Shown in pieces: positions 50,801 through 62,319 of a stretch of 64,000 bases of DNA. Position numbers and translations under genes: made by a program. The notes below the pieces were generated by a model. The model did no database searches. It was not told the DNA's origin and saw nothing but the letters and a program-made list of their open reading frames with translations. The stretch comes from Bryoerythrophyllum caledonicum. Taxonomy: Eukaryota; Streptophyta; Bryopsida; Pottiales; Pottiaceae. The stretch covers positions 22,363,105 through 22,427,104 of the forward strand of contig OZ020523.1 of the NCBI GenBank assembly GCA_963971425.1, read 5' to 3'. Each line of letters begins with the position of its first letter. Position 1 is the stretch's first letter.

Positions 50801-51377
50801 CCTCCTAAACCAAGAACAGAACTTCTCCCACAACCAGGTGGAAGGTGGACCCATCACCAAGGCGAAAGTAGACCATCAGTGGTTCCCTCTCTCCCACTGA
50901 ACCATAGGTTCAAACTTAGTGGTACAGTACGGTAGCCCAAGCAAGTCAAGGACGAAGACCACAACACACAAGTTGTAACCAAACCACCAGGTCATACTAC
51001 TTTCTCACCCCCATCACAATCTTATGTCATTTGGTGCCATTTGGTTTATTATGCAAACCTATGGACATCCAAACATTGCTTAATATCAAAAGAAACTTTT
51101 TCGGAGGTAGCCAATATTCTGGCACCTCTCATGTGTGTGGTCTTGTAAGGTCTAGTAGTTATCAACCTTCTAACCCACAAACCCTAGTATATAGGAGTCA
51201 AGTTTATGCTTTGCATGTTGATAGTAAGGATAATCTTCACTCCTTCTTGGCCACTTTAACATCAAAAAGCCTTCAACGCATGTTGTTGGGAGATGTTGAG
51301 TACAAGATGATAAGGAGAAAAACTGAAGTATTACTCTACATTCAAACTAGTAACACCTTTTGTTTTTATCTCTACAG
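47822..51377 (+). other. Long LINE leader with splice-like sites
   Basis: From ~48.8 to 50.9 kb the base composition is richer in GC and purines. Several overlapping frames are open (48,800-49,477; 49,694-50,671; 50,616-50,900), all very Arg/Gln/Ser-rich without a recognisable domain. Good donor sequences occur at 48,486 (CACAG|GTATGA) and 49,226 (TACAG|GTAAGT), and acceptors at 50,044 (TTCACAG|GAAGAG) and 51,377 (ATCTCTACAG|C, one base before the ORF1 ATG). It could be a 5' UTR, an extra ORF, or host sequence picked up at the 5' end. None of these is shown. Confidence 0.4.
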
Positions 51378-51378
51378 C

Positions 51379-52964
51379 ATGTCTCAGCCACAAGTGACCA
51401 CCACACCTTCCAAGAGGCTGTTTGTTCAAGTGATTGAAGAGAATGTATGTCGTGAGGATGGAACCCATAACACCTTAGTTGTGTCTACAGCCACCGAGAA
51501 AAAGGGGAGGACAACAAGTTTGCCGTCTACCAAATACTGGCTAGGCTTCCAAACGATGAATACAATTGCTAGAAACAATGGGGGCCTAAAAATCCCTATT
51601 TCTACCATAGAAGAGTTAGAAAAAAACGGATTGAGCAAACAACAAGTCGATGAGAGTTTGGTGGCGATCCCTTCATTTCCTTTTGTCCCTCAAGAAGAAT
51701 GGTCTTCTAAAAAGAATGATGGGAAAAGCGGCAATCATTTCAATCTCACCCAACTTCCAAGTGAAATTGAGGTAGATGAAAATGGTTATGCCCTAGACTA
51801 CCAAGTGTCAATACACTTTGAATTGGGAAGTCAGCTTTGGTCTAAACATGTTGTGTTAGAAATGGTGAAAACAAGACTCAGTGAGATGGAAATTCCATCA
51901 GGGACAAGGATTGGGGAACCAATAGCCATTTTTTGCCATCACCAATCCGACAATTGGACTGGTGTGGTAAAATTGCACCTAAAAACCCGGATATTGATGC
52001 CAAAGGGCTGTTGCAAGGGCGGAAACCTTTCATCCTTACCCTAAATGAAGGAATTCCACACCAAGGAAAAGTATGCAAGTCATATGATTCCTTGGCTTTC
52101 TCACACCTCTTGTCGGTGAAAATTACCGGCCCAAATCTTGTAAACATAGAACCCTATGATTTACATGCGGAGATTGTCAAAGATAGCTTTGCTAGGGGTT
52201 ATGATTTCGAAGTGACAGGGGTAGAAAAAAAGGGCTATTCTGAGTTTGCATGGGTCAAAACTCCCTCCCCGGAACAAGCTGCAAAAATTAAAGATTATAA
52301 AGTCTCATTTTGTAATGAGATCTTTGTACCTGTCTTTGCAACCCGGAAAATGGATGAGGATGAGATCGCAAAAAAGAATTGCCTAATTCTCATTGCCAAA
52401 AACCTTAACAAAACAAAAAATGAAAAAGAGCTTGAGGAAGGAATAAAATCCTTAATGGAGGAAGAGAATGTGGTGGACACATTCTTCAAGCTTGAACATG
52501 GCCGACATGTTGGAACTTGTAATATTGAATGCCTAAATGCCACGGTATACAAAAAATATGTTAGACAGAGTAAGAAACTCCATGGCAAGTATATCATGTT
52601 CACTCCCCACCCCAAAAGCTTGGATGGAAGCAACAAACCTAGCGCGGAAGAGCTAACAAGACTAGGATTTACGGATGTAAACGCAGCAGTAGCGAATGCG
52701 GTAATAGCCATGGTAAATGGCCCAAACAAAGGCAACGGTGTCACTTTACACCAACTTCGGAAAGAAATGAAAGCCATGAAAGGGGAAATTGTGGAAGAAG
52801 CAAGACAATACGCGGATATGATACAAACAAACACGATAAAGTCCCTAAGAGGGGAAATGTCGACCCTCCGATCGCAACTGATTGCAACCATCATGGCAGC
52901 GGAAACACAAGCATCAGAACGAGAGCAACGTGTCATTGAAAGCAAGATGGACACGTCAAACTAA
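51379..52964 (+). pseudogene. LINE ORF1 protein (one frameshift)
   Basis: Start ATG (MSQPQVTTTPSKRLFVQVIE) is one base after a TCTACAG acceptor; the frame is also open upstream. Reading is in frame until an AAAAA run at 51,981-51,985, where a -1 change is needed to continue (HLK then NPDIDAKGLLQGRKPFILTL) to the stop TAA-TAG at 52,962. Joined length is about 528 residues. The centre (KNCLILIAKNL...KELEEGIKSL) may be an RNA-binding fold, and the last ~75 residues are a coiled coil suited to trimer formation. Expected role: RNA-binding partner in the RNP. I recognise no specific family. The frameshift is probably a lost A; programmed slippage is the alternative. Confidence 0.7.
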
Positions 52965-53188
52965 TAGCGTTAAACAACGCTACAATAATAAATAATAATA
53001 TAGTATATATCTATACTATAAGAATACTAATCATCATAAACATTAAAAACATAAATATATTTACAAATAAAACCATAGTATATTTATATACTAATAAACA
53101 AATAAAAAACAACAACAACAACTACAACAACTACAACTACAGTAAACAACAACAACACTCCACACCCCTTCCTCTAGTAGCCATAAAT

Positions 53189-53248
53189 ATTACACATTGC
53201 AAACTATTAATCATACGTTGTGGAGACATAGAAACTAACCCCGGCCCA
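53189..53248 (+). other. 2A-type ribosome-skipping peptide
   Basis: In the ORF2 frame the codons before the first ATG read ITHCKLLIIRCGDIETNPGP. This fits the 2A consensus D(V/I)ExNPGP, with the usual hydrophobic stretch upstream. In known 2As the ribosome fails to join the final Gly and Pro, releasing the upstream product. The frame is open from 52,940 without any ATG, overlaps the end of ORF1 by 25 bases, and encodes an Asn/Gln-rich spacer before the motif. Confidence 0.85.
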
Positions 53249-56200
53249 ATGCCAAACATCTTCCTTAATCATCCAAAAATACACAAAAGATTATCAAAAA
53301 TATACTTCATTCCGAATACTATAAAACTCCACCCCAAATATCAACACCTAGCATCTTCATTTGCCCCACTTCTAAAAAATAATCACATACTGCACCAAAC
53401 CTACTCCACCCTCTATCCCAACATTTCCCGCTACATACATCAAAAAATCAACCACCCGTCCACACATATTTTATTCGCCATAATCACCACCCTCCACCCT
53501 TCAATAGAAGAATGCGACAATATCACCAGCCAACACTCTACCAACACAAACCTAACAAATTGGACAAATACATTACTAAACACTCTATCCTCTTTACATA
53601 ATCCCCCCGAAAGACATATAGATACACTCCACCCATACACTAAATTCCTAGAGGAGAACCAACACCTCTTTGAACACAAAACCTCTCTGTACAATGATCT
53701 ATATAACTTTATTCATAGCCAAACCCCACCCCCTTCTCCCGATGAACTACAACTAAAATTTCCCTACTTCCCACAGAATCTCATCCTTGAAGCTCTTCGA
53801 TGCTTCGAACCAATTCATGCTTACACACACCCCACCCCAACACCCACCTTCACTCCCCCTCAACTTTGTAACTACGACAACATATGCTACAGAAACACAT
53901 ACATAATTACATGGAATGCCTCAACGCTAAACACTACTTTACCATGTATCCACAAACTAACCACCTGCACCAACACACCACCCGCCATAATCGCCATACA
54001 AGAAACTAAACTAACCGCTACTAAATCCACAAAATACATTCAAAAAACATTCCCCGATTACAAACTTATATTTAATAACACTCATTCTCTCACACGATGC
54101 ATCCAACAAAGAAGGCCATATACACCGGCAAGAGGAGGTCTACTCATGCTCATACACCAAACATATGCCTTCCCCGGGAATATTACTAAAATCCCTACCC
54201 CGGCCAATATATCACCATACCTTCAAATTATTGAAATCAATAACCGACCCTTCCAACCATGGCTCATCCTTCATCTATACATGCCCTTGCATATAGAAGA
54301 CTCCAGGCTTATTCCAGAGATCCAAAATTACATCACTTTACAAATAAATACACACACTAACCATACAATAATACTTTGCGGAGACTTTAACCGAGACATA
54401 GCCCTTATTGGAAGACAAAACGGAGGAGTTATCACCCCCCCATTTGGCATAGACTATCAATGGCAAAATTATACGGATGACCGAGAATTAAATTTAATCC
54501 CAACCGATACACAATATTCTTGTCAGGGTGGACTTGATTACACACACACTAGCCTAATTGATGGATTCTACATCAAAACACCTAACCATACCCGTTATAC
54601 ATCTACCACCAATACCACAACCAAATTAAATTCGGACCACTTCCCAGTCCAACTCGATATACCTCACAACACCCTCATAAGTAGACCTCTCACAACCATC
54701 AACTCAAATAACATTAAAATACTAAACCCCATCCCAAAAGAAAACCTTGACAACTTTAATACAATATTCTTCGAAAAAATCTCACTACAAATAGACTTCC
54801 TTACATATATCCTTTCTAACCAACAACACCTCACACATATACAATGGCAAGAAGCTTGCGCAGCTCTTGACAAACTTATTAACGAAATTTCTACTACACT
54901 AGAAAAGACTTGCTAAGCGCCCCCAATCCCACAACTAACACCTAGAACCTCAAAACAAGGGGGGTATCTCCCAAGAAAACTAGCCAAAAAGTGGAAACAA
55001 CATCTTGCCACATACCACATTATTCGCAAAACAATTTATATTGCTAAAACCAACCAAAATTGGCAAACCCACCCCATACTCTCCGAACTACAAAACCTCC
55101 GATCTCCCCAAATCCCACAAGTACCACCACCCAACACCCCTCACGAAAACTGGCTTAAAGACATCGCAATCATTGCAAAAACCGCCAACAAAGAAGCTCG
55201 AAAAATTACTACAAAATATGCAAGAGAATGTGTCAAAAAAGCCATTTCTAAGTATCATCAATTATACAAAACTAGCCCAAAAAAGATTAATAGAAAAGTC
55301 TTTAAAAACAACACAAACCTACCACTAGACTGCATTTTAGACCAAAACAATAACATACTAACAAGCCCAGATGACATCGCAAACGAAATACATCTTCAGC
55401 AATCCATAAACAATAGATCAACAATCCCCCCATGCCACTTTCAACCACAACACACACCAACATGCACATGCGGAGTTAGACAATACCCGTGGCACGATTT
55501 AGACGGATTTACTATTGATAAAAGAGGCGAACCAACAACACCCCTCCACACATATTATAACAGAGACACATACAACATGTGCCTAAAAAATCTGGGAAAC
55601 AACAAAGTCCCTGGCCCGGACCATATACCCAACTCAATTCTAAAAAATATGCCCCCAAGATTCCACGATCTTCTATCATTATTTTTCCTTCATTGTTACA
55701 AACAAAAATCCATTCCCGCATCTTGGAAAACAAGTCTAACAATCTTATTATACAAAAAAGGCAACCCATCCGTACTAACTAACCACCGACCTATTGCCTT
55801 AGCTAACACCATTTACAAATTATATACTAGTACACTTACATCCATGTTATCGGCCTACGGAGAAATACATCAAATATTACACGAAAGCCAAGAAGGGTTT
55901 AGAGCCGAGAGAAGTACCACACGGCAACTTCAAACCCTCATTGCCGCACTCAAAGATGCAAAATACACCAATAAAGACATTTATATACTCTATATTGACT
56001 TCAAAAACGCATTTGGTTCCATTGACCATCCTCGACTGCTAGCCGTTATGAGTGATCTTGGAACCCGGAAGACGCAGTCACACTAATTGGCAATATATAC
56101 TCCCAATCTACCACTACATACGTGAAGAATTTTTTGGTAAAACACGCCCCATCCCCATCCAACGTGGTACCATCCAAGGCAACACATTGAGCCCATACCT

Positions 56201-59200
56201 CTTTATTATCTTTCTAGAACCTCTACTGAGATGGCTTCAAAGAGGTAATAATGGCTACACATTTGGAACCTCTAAAGTCACCGTAAATTCGGCCGCATAT
56301 GCCGACGATCTAGCGGCCATCTCCGGTCGTCTTAAATCACTCCAAATTCAATTAGACAAAATAGACAAATTTTGTCTATGGACCGGGATGGAACTCGGGG
56401 TCCAAAAATGTGCCGTAACCGGATGCCCAAATAAATCCAAAATAAATCCGACCGCCTTCAAAGCCCTTATCTAAGCTACCAATATCCACTATCGTAACCA
56501 ACCAATTCCGGTTCTCAACCAAAACCAACCTTACATATACCTTGGAATAAACCTAGTCCCATCTCTAAAATGGAAAATCCAAATTCACGCCACTACTACA
56601 AAACTTATTAAACAATGCAAGGAACTTACACTTTGTCCAGCCACACTGCAACAAAAAATAAAAATGATTGATACCGTCATACGTCCGGGTATCTCATATA
56701 GTTTCTATGCGGTCCCGTATTCCATGCCCGCCATAAACAAACTTGACAAAAAAATCATAGCCATACAAAAGAAAGTATGCGGACTCTCCAACTGTACGCC
56801 CAATGTCATAACACAACTCCCCCACGAACTATTCAGATTAGAAGCTTTTTCCCTCAAAAATGCCTACCTACGTTGCATTGGAGAACAACTCCAGAATGCA
56901 CTTAACGATAAAGGCCGACTAGGACTAATTTACAGTGGACTCCTTCGGCACATCCTTGCCATTTATGGAGGAGCTCAATACCTCCAAAGACTTAAAAAAT
57001 CTGATTGTCTTTGGTCTCCCATTACCCGCACACTTATTTTATTCAAAACAGAAGGTCAAACATATCTAAAAAGCACACTAGAAGATTTCCTACTAGGCCC
57101 CGCGCCGCTCGAACAAAATTGGGCAAATGAAATACACAACCTCCCTAGACTTGACCGACAATTATCCGCCAAACTCCTACAAAAACTTTTCTCTGCAAAC
57201 ATTACTGATCTAAAACAAATTACACTACCAAATGGAACACACCTTATGGACGACAAGAGCTACAAAACACTCTATGGTACTCCTCATAAATTAATAAAAA
57301 GTGCACTAAATATTGCTAAACAATTATTTTGTCACCCTCCATGTCTCCCTACATGCCCCAACCCTTGCACCACTCACGCCTCACCATACACACTTAAAGA
57401 CTCATACATCATCAATCACAATGACAACCACCCCAACATCAACCCTCTAGCAATCCCTCCAAACCCGTCATATTCACGACTATATGCTCCTCCACCACAT
57501 ATATTAAAAAATCCTTCCATACACCCAATAAACAACATAACCGCGCACAAACATAGAAAACACATTGACTACAATAACATAAGCAAACAATATACGTCAT
57601 ACCTATGCCATTGGTCCCACAATAACAACACCTACGCCAAATGGCTCCCACAAAGAAATCTTTTCCCTTGGCACAACCCAAATATTTCCCTCCATAATAC
57701 CGAAATCCTCACACAATACTACCTCAAAACTCAAAACAATTATTACCTAAATATCATACAATTACACCACCCTCAAGCACAACCTTGAGATAGAAGATTT
57801 GTCACGCCACCTCTTATTATCCCCCTTCTTAACTTCTTTACAACTGAATGCAACCCAGAAACGGACATCCTAGCACAAACAAATACAATCAAAATACAAC
57901 AAGACAATGCCCACATATATGAAGGTAATGGTAGACATCTAATAACCATACCACTCCCTAGACTACAATGGCTATGGAACCAATATTATAATGCACTACA
58001 AACCCCCATTAACATTGAACCAATACCCAATCATTTGAAACCAAAATTGTTTGGCTATACCAAAGATATAACTACCGAATACCCAAAAATGACTCCTTTA
58101 AAAATGCACACTACACATTACCCGATCCTATCTTAGACTACCTTATTACATCTCTGAACATCACACATTCATACTTCTCATCCCCCGTTACATGCTCCAC
58201 AAAAATCTCAAAATTTTACTCTCCATTGGAACGAGATAAGATTTTTGGTTCTCTTGGAAAAGCTTTTGATTATAAATGGAGTGGAATAGGCCTTGCACAC
58301 CCTCACAACGAAGAAGAAACACAACAAGCAACACACTAGGCACGCCTAGCGGCAAGTAATGATCCCAACCACAATATCACCATTATTATTACTCCCGACA
58401 CTCACTGGTACCACAACCCTAATCCACACTTAGGCCCATTCCCGGACTCTCACATCATAGTACTATTTGAAGCGGACTCTATGACATACAAAGAACCCAC
58501 TATACCACCACAAGTACAAACACCCCGCCTTGAACCAGCAAACCTACGTATCCTATGTATACATCAACAAACTCGTGAAATATGTACTCTAGAAAACCTC
58601 ACTCATCTCACTTCGATAGCTAAAAATCTAAACATTAATAAGGTATACACCGCCATTGCCTCTCCCACACCCATTCCAACCGGTGTAAACCGCAACAAAA
58701 AGTGGTCTAAAACCCCCCACACAAACATCTCCACATCACCAATTACCGAATTGAGCCTCCCCCTCTCCTACTACCAAACTAATACTGACCTTAAATTTGA
58801 CCCCAACTTCAACTACTACACTGACGGCTCCTTCAAAGAACCAACCGAAGTAAGCCCGGGACATTGGCACCGTGAAAAAGCCGGTTATGGGATATACAAC
58901 TCAACCAAACAAATTAAATTAGGCAAAAGACTACATGGACTCCAAAATATCCTAAGAGCCGAAATGATGGCTATACACAAAACCATTAAAATAATCACCA
59001 CTCAATACCCAAACGAACCAGCTCACATTTTTACAGATTGCATAAATGTATTATATCTCCTTATTACACACATTAAACACCCTACTTTACACAACAGTCA
59101 CCTGGATAAAACTATCCTTACATCCATGGTTGCAATGCTCCAAAACCGTACACAGATTACTACACTCCATAAAGTCCGAGCTCATGCTAATATCGACGGC

Positions 59201-59604
59201 AATGAACAAGACGACAAACTAGCAAAGGAAGGAAGGGAAAAAACCCACAAGAATGCCTAACACCCATACGAACATGCCCATGCCATCCTTTATTACTTTC
59301 ACATATATGAATGGCCCTCTATGGGTGAAACTCCCGATAAAGGCCCCATACGATTCTTGGACAAATACCTCAAAAGACATGATCTTGTAAAAAAGTTAAA
59401 AACCTATAAAAACTTACAGAAAACTTCTCCAATATTGATAAATGGACTGGCAACCCAAACATTCATAATGTACTATCCAACAATTTTTGGAAAAACCCCA
59501 TTGTAACGGATCCACAAATCACATGCCTAATCAAATTCCGCACCGGGCAATATATGGGCAACGCCCGCAAACAACTCTTCTTTGGAATAGAAAGATTCCC
59601 TACA

Positions 59605-60130
59605 ATTACATGTTCAATTTGCAACACCACGGACCCGGACACATGGCTACATGTCTTACTCAAATGCCAAAACCCCCATATACACTCACTAATTGTTAAA
59701 AGACATAACAAAGCCGTATGGGCTATCCGTAAACTACTTATTTCATCAACCAAATCCCATTGCTTCACTCTCATGAATGCCGGAACCTTTAATGACAACC
59801 CACAAGAAAATACGGTCCCCCCTTGGTTATTACCATGCATATGTTGCACTCAAAGATGCCACTGTAATGCAAGATTCAAACCGGACCTGTTATGTGTTAG
59901 AGGACTTTCATACAAAGACCCCCCACCAAACCACATAGACCCTAGTCTCACCATTCAGTTTATTGAATTCACATATTGCAATGATAGATTCTCTCCGGAC
60001 ACTATTGCAAACAAAACAAACAAATACCAACCATTACTCAACCATATTCAAGCTCTAGGATGGAAAGTAGACCCCTACATTGTCATTACCGCGGGTGCTA
60101 GAGCCACCACCTTCATTCCCTCAATGACAA
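59605..60130 (+). other. CCHC knuckle plus restriction-like endonuclease (RLE) region
   Basis: A Cx2C...HxxxxC knuckle is followed by a second Cys cluster (CICCTQRCHC), then KPD, a hydrophobic strand ending in E (FIEFTYCND), Lys/Tyr (NKYQPLL) and a GW..D...V..GARAT tail. This matches the PD-(D/E)xK layout of R2/Dualen C-terminal nucleases. The KPD part also survives in the 23.1 kb fragment. Both endonucleases are readable in this single element. Confidence 0.75.
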
Positions 60131-60426
60131 CTCTTGAAGAAACATTTAAAATCCCCATCACTTCAATCAAAACCACCTTCTCAAATATTAACATTATTGC
60201 AATCCAACATGCTATGTCAATACTCCTGCATAAACGGAAACTTGAAAACAACCAACCCCTTCGTGACACATCGAATCCCCCTTCATAGACCTACACTTGT
60301 ATTTTCACTGCACACGCCCTCCCTATCTTAGAGACTTTGGGGACCTTGGATCCCTTGATATTGGTCACTTGTTACTGGTACATAGTGTCCACCCTCGAAA
60401 GGGGGAAGTAGTTCCATACTACTAAC

Positions 60427-60445
60427 CCATGCCCGGTGGGCATGG
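60427..60445 (+). promoter_or_regulatory. LINE 3' UTR hairpin 1
   Basis: CCATGCCC-GGT-GGGCATGG: a perfect 8 bp stem with a three-base loop. Confidence 0.75.
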
Positions 60446-60478
60446 ACTTTGTGGTGGAATGAACGGACACTTTATCCA

Positions 60479-60503
60479 CGCCGGCCCCCTTCGGGGACTG
60501 GCG
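60479..60503 (+). promoter_or_regulatory. LINE 3' UTR hairpin 2, next to the tail
   Basis: CGCCGGCCCC-CTTC-GGGG-A-CTGGCG: ten base pairs (one G-T) with one bulged A and a CTTC tetraloop, directly before GTTCTTCTTCTTC. A position right before the repeat tail is typical of the 3' stem-loop that some LINE reverse transcriptases recognise. Confidence 0.78.
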
Positions 60504-60515
60504 TTCTTCTTCTTC
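60503..60515 (+). repeat. (TTC)n tail of the LINE
   Basis: GTTCTTCTTCTTC, followed directly by the target duplication. The element ends in a short microsatellite instead of poly(A). Confidence 0.8.
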
Positions 60516-60526
60516 TGTAACAATGT
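60516..60526. repeat. LINE target-site duplication, 3' side
   Basis: TGTAACAATGT, identical to 47,811-47,821. Confidence 0.85.
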
Positions 60527-61104
60527 CATATGCCACATTTCATTGCAAGTCACCCAAATCTCGCCACATGTCAAAAGCAAACCTTCCATGTTGGGCTGAT
60601 TTTTTGAAGGTTGGATTTTCAAATGATGATTTCGGAGGCAATTTTTGTCGAATTTGAGAGTTTCTGGTGCCTATCTAAACTGATTTGAAAAGACGCTTCC
60701 AATGGCATCTTACCCATCTTCAAATTCGTCTTAAATAAAAAGTTATAGCAAATATTTTTGGGCAGATTTCTTGAGTTTTGGTTGAAAGTTTGAGGAGGCA
60801 TATCTTTATCAATTTCACACCGATTCTATCGAGTGAGGTGACTTGCTTACTTTTTTTTCCAAGGAGATTCCATCCGTATACGGTACATCTTCTAGTTCGT
60901 TGTGATGCAAAAGTTATGAGCAATTTTGTTCGACTGATTTTTTGACATTAAACACTTAATCTAAACAAATTGACATTTAGTGAAAGTCAGGTCATAGGGG
61001 TAGTTACACTATGGGTGCCATAACACTAATGAACATCATTAGTGTAGTGTATGATGATAGATGAAGAATCTACAATCCGAAGGTGTAAGTCTTGGTACAC
61101 TTAA

Positions 61105-62030
61105 CCCCTAAAGGACCACGACCACTTTCGCTCTAAAACCAGTCCAAAACTGCCACTGCCAAAAAGAGACATGAAAATCACATCTTAAAGTGAACTTTGG
61201 ATTTTCAACCGTAAGATCTTAAAAAAGACATCTATATAAACATGCCATAAAATTTTGGTTGCAATCCACCGCACAGATTGATAGATTTTAGTGTTTGAAG
61301 TCAAAACAATGGTTCAAGTTCTTCCCTGCGTTGAGTAGATCAGCAGACTTTGACTTCACTTTGTATCAAATTTTTGCATTGTACAAGGTCTAAATCCTAT
61401 ACCATTGTCTTAAGCATGATGTTATTTCCCAGCACACCAATTTTAGGAGGTAAAAAAGGGGTATAGCATATCCAAAACAAGTGTGCAAGGAGTGGAGGTT
61501 CAAAAATTGTCATTTCACGTTTCATTTTTTTGTGAACTACGTATGTATCCAAATGATAATCCAAACGGTCAATAAGAAGGTTTGCACCATATATTGTTTT
61601 TGAAAAAATAAAAAGTGAAAAATATGAAGATCTCTATGTTTTATGTAGAAAAGATGAAGTTTTTTTCCCCCGTTGCCCGACAATGTGTGAAAAAGTTTGA
61701 CTTGGAATATAATGCCTTTTTACACTAAAGACAAGAATTTTTTTTGAAAATTTACAGAAAAGGAAATATTCTTTATGTGTGTGAAAAATCTCAATGTCAA
61801 TAGAAACTTTTGTCAAAATTTTTGGAGGTGCCCGGTCTCCCCACTTTTGGCTTTAAGTGGTACTAACTTTCAAACCACAAATCCAAAAAATAAAATAAAA
61901 ATATGTCCACGAAGCTCTTATCAGAGGCAATCTAGAATAAAAATTTCAGAGGAAAAAGATTTTTTTTCGAATTTTAGGAACCTGCCCAAAATCAGAAATC
62001 CTCCCGAAGGAGACTCTGGTTCTTTAGGGG
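61105..62030. mobile_element. 926 bp piggyBac-like MITE with a visible empty site
   Basis: TTAA (61,101) | CCCCTAAAGGACCA ... TGGTTCTTTAGGGG | TTAA (62,031). The duplicate at 40,525-40,545 reads GGTACACTTAAAACACAT with a single TTAA and nothing inserted, so the element inserted precisely and duplicated TTAA. It is the reverse complement of the copy at 20,486. No transposase frame. TTAA duplication with CCC-starting ends is the piggyBac signature. Confidence 0.88.
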
Positions 62031-62319
62031 TTAAAACACATTTTTTGTATACTGTACAGAGTAAAATGTGCCTGTCGTTTAAGGGTTAACTGTATCATTC
62101 AAAATACAAGGAGTAAGATTATTCTCTATGAAATAGTCACGAAAAAGAGCCTTCCATAGTGTGAAACTTTCGATCAAAGACGAGAGGAAACAGGAGTGAG
62201 ATACAACACTGAAAAAGGGTACTGTGAAGAAAAGTGCAAGTTACTGATATTCCAGCCCCTGTGAGAGCAACATAACAAGAAAAGCCCTTTCTGAAGTGGA
62301 AAGAGTATTCCCCCCGGCA

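Larger units (their letters stand above)
52940..60288 (+). pseudogene. LINE ORF2: APE, reverse transcriptase, RNase H, CCHC, restriction-like nuclease
   Basis: The polyprotein would nick target DNA, prime reverse transcription there and remove RNA. APE (~53,900-54,640): TWNAS, IQETKL, LCGDFNRD, LIDGFYI and LNSDHFPV are all present. RT (~55,580-56,400): GPDHIPN, HRPIALAN, QEGFRAERSTT, YIDFKNAFGSID, TIQGNTLSPYLF and the catalytic YADD. RNase H (58,810-59,240): YTDGS, ILRAEMMAIHKT, TDCINVLY, HKVRAHANIDGNEQDD, so the acidic residues are kept. Zinc motif at 59,610-59,670: CSICNTTDPDTWLHVLLKC. RLE (59,860-60,130): RFKPDLLC, IQFIEFTYCNDRF, KYQPLLNHIQALGW. In-frame stops at 54,914, 56,472, 57,786, 58,337 (a TGG turned TAG) and 59,258; frame changes near 56,066, 56,128, 58,028 and 59,410. 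Frame 2 is otherwise open from 52,940 to 56,065. Confidence 0.88.
47822..60515 (+). mobile_element. 12.7 kb non-LTR retrotransposon with two endonuclease domains and a 2A motif
   Basis: The limits come from the 11 bp target duplication and from comparison with the uninterrupted duplicate near 39,970. Order: ~3.5 kb leader, ORF1 (51,379-52,964), a 2A-type motif, ORF2 (APE nuclease, RT, RNase H, CCHC, restriction-like nuclease; ends 60,288), and a 227-base 3' UTR with two hairpins and a (TTC)n tail. Carrying both APE and RLE is the hallmark of the Dualen/RandI clade. The copy is inactive through stops and frameshifts but still readable end to end, so it is fairly young. Confidence 0.85.
47650..61047. 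mobile_element. Family G inverted-repeat element, copy 2, split by the LINE
   Basis: The left end CTACACTAATGATGTT is at 47,650 and the right end AACACTAATGAACATCATTA / GTGTAG finishes at 61,047. Without the LINE the element would be about 0.7 kb. It lies after GGGGTCCA, whereas copy 1 lies before GGACTGCCC, so the insertion site differs. Confidence 0.68.

Noticed and set aside
53440-53694. Minus-strand frames opposite LINE ORF2
   Set aside because: They mirror the APE/RT coding strand and show no features of their own.
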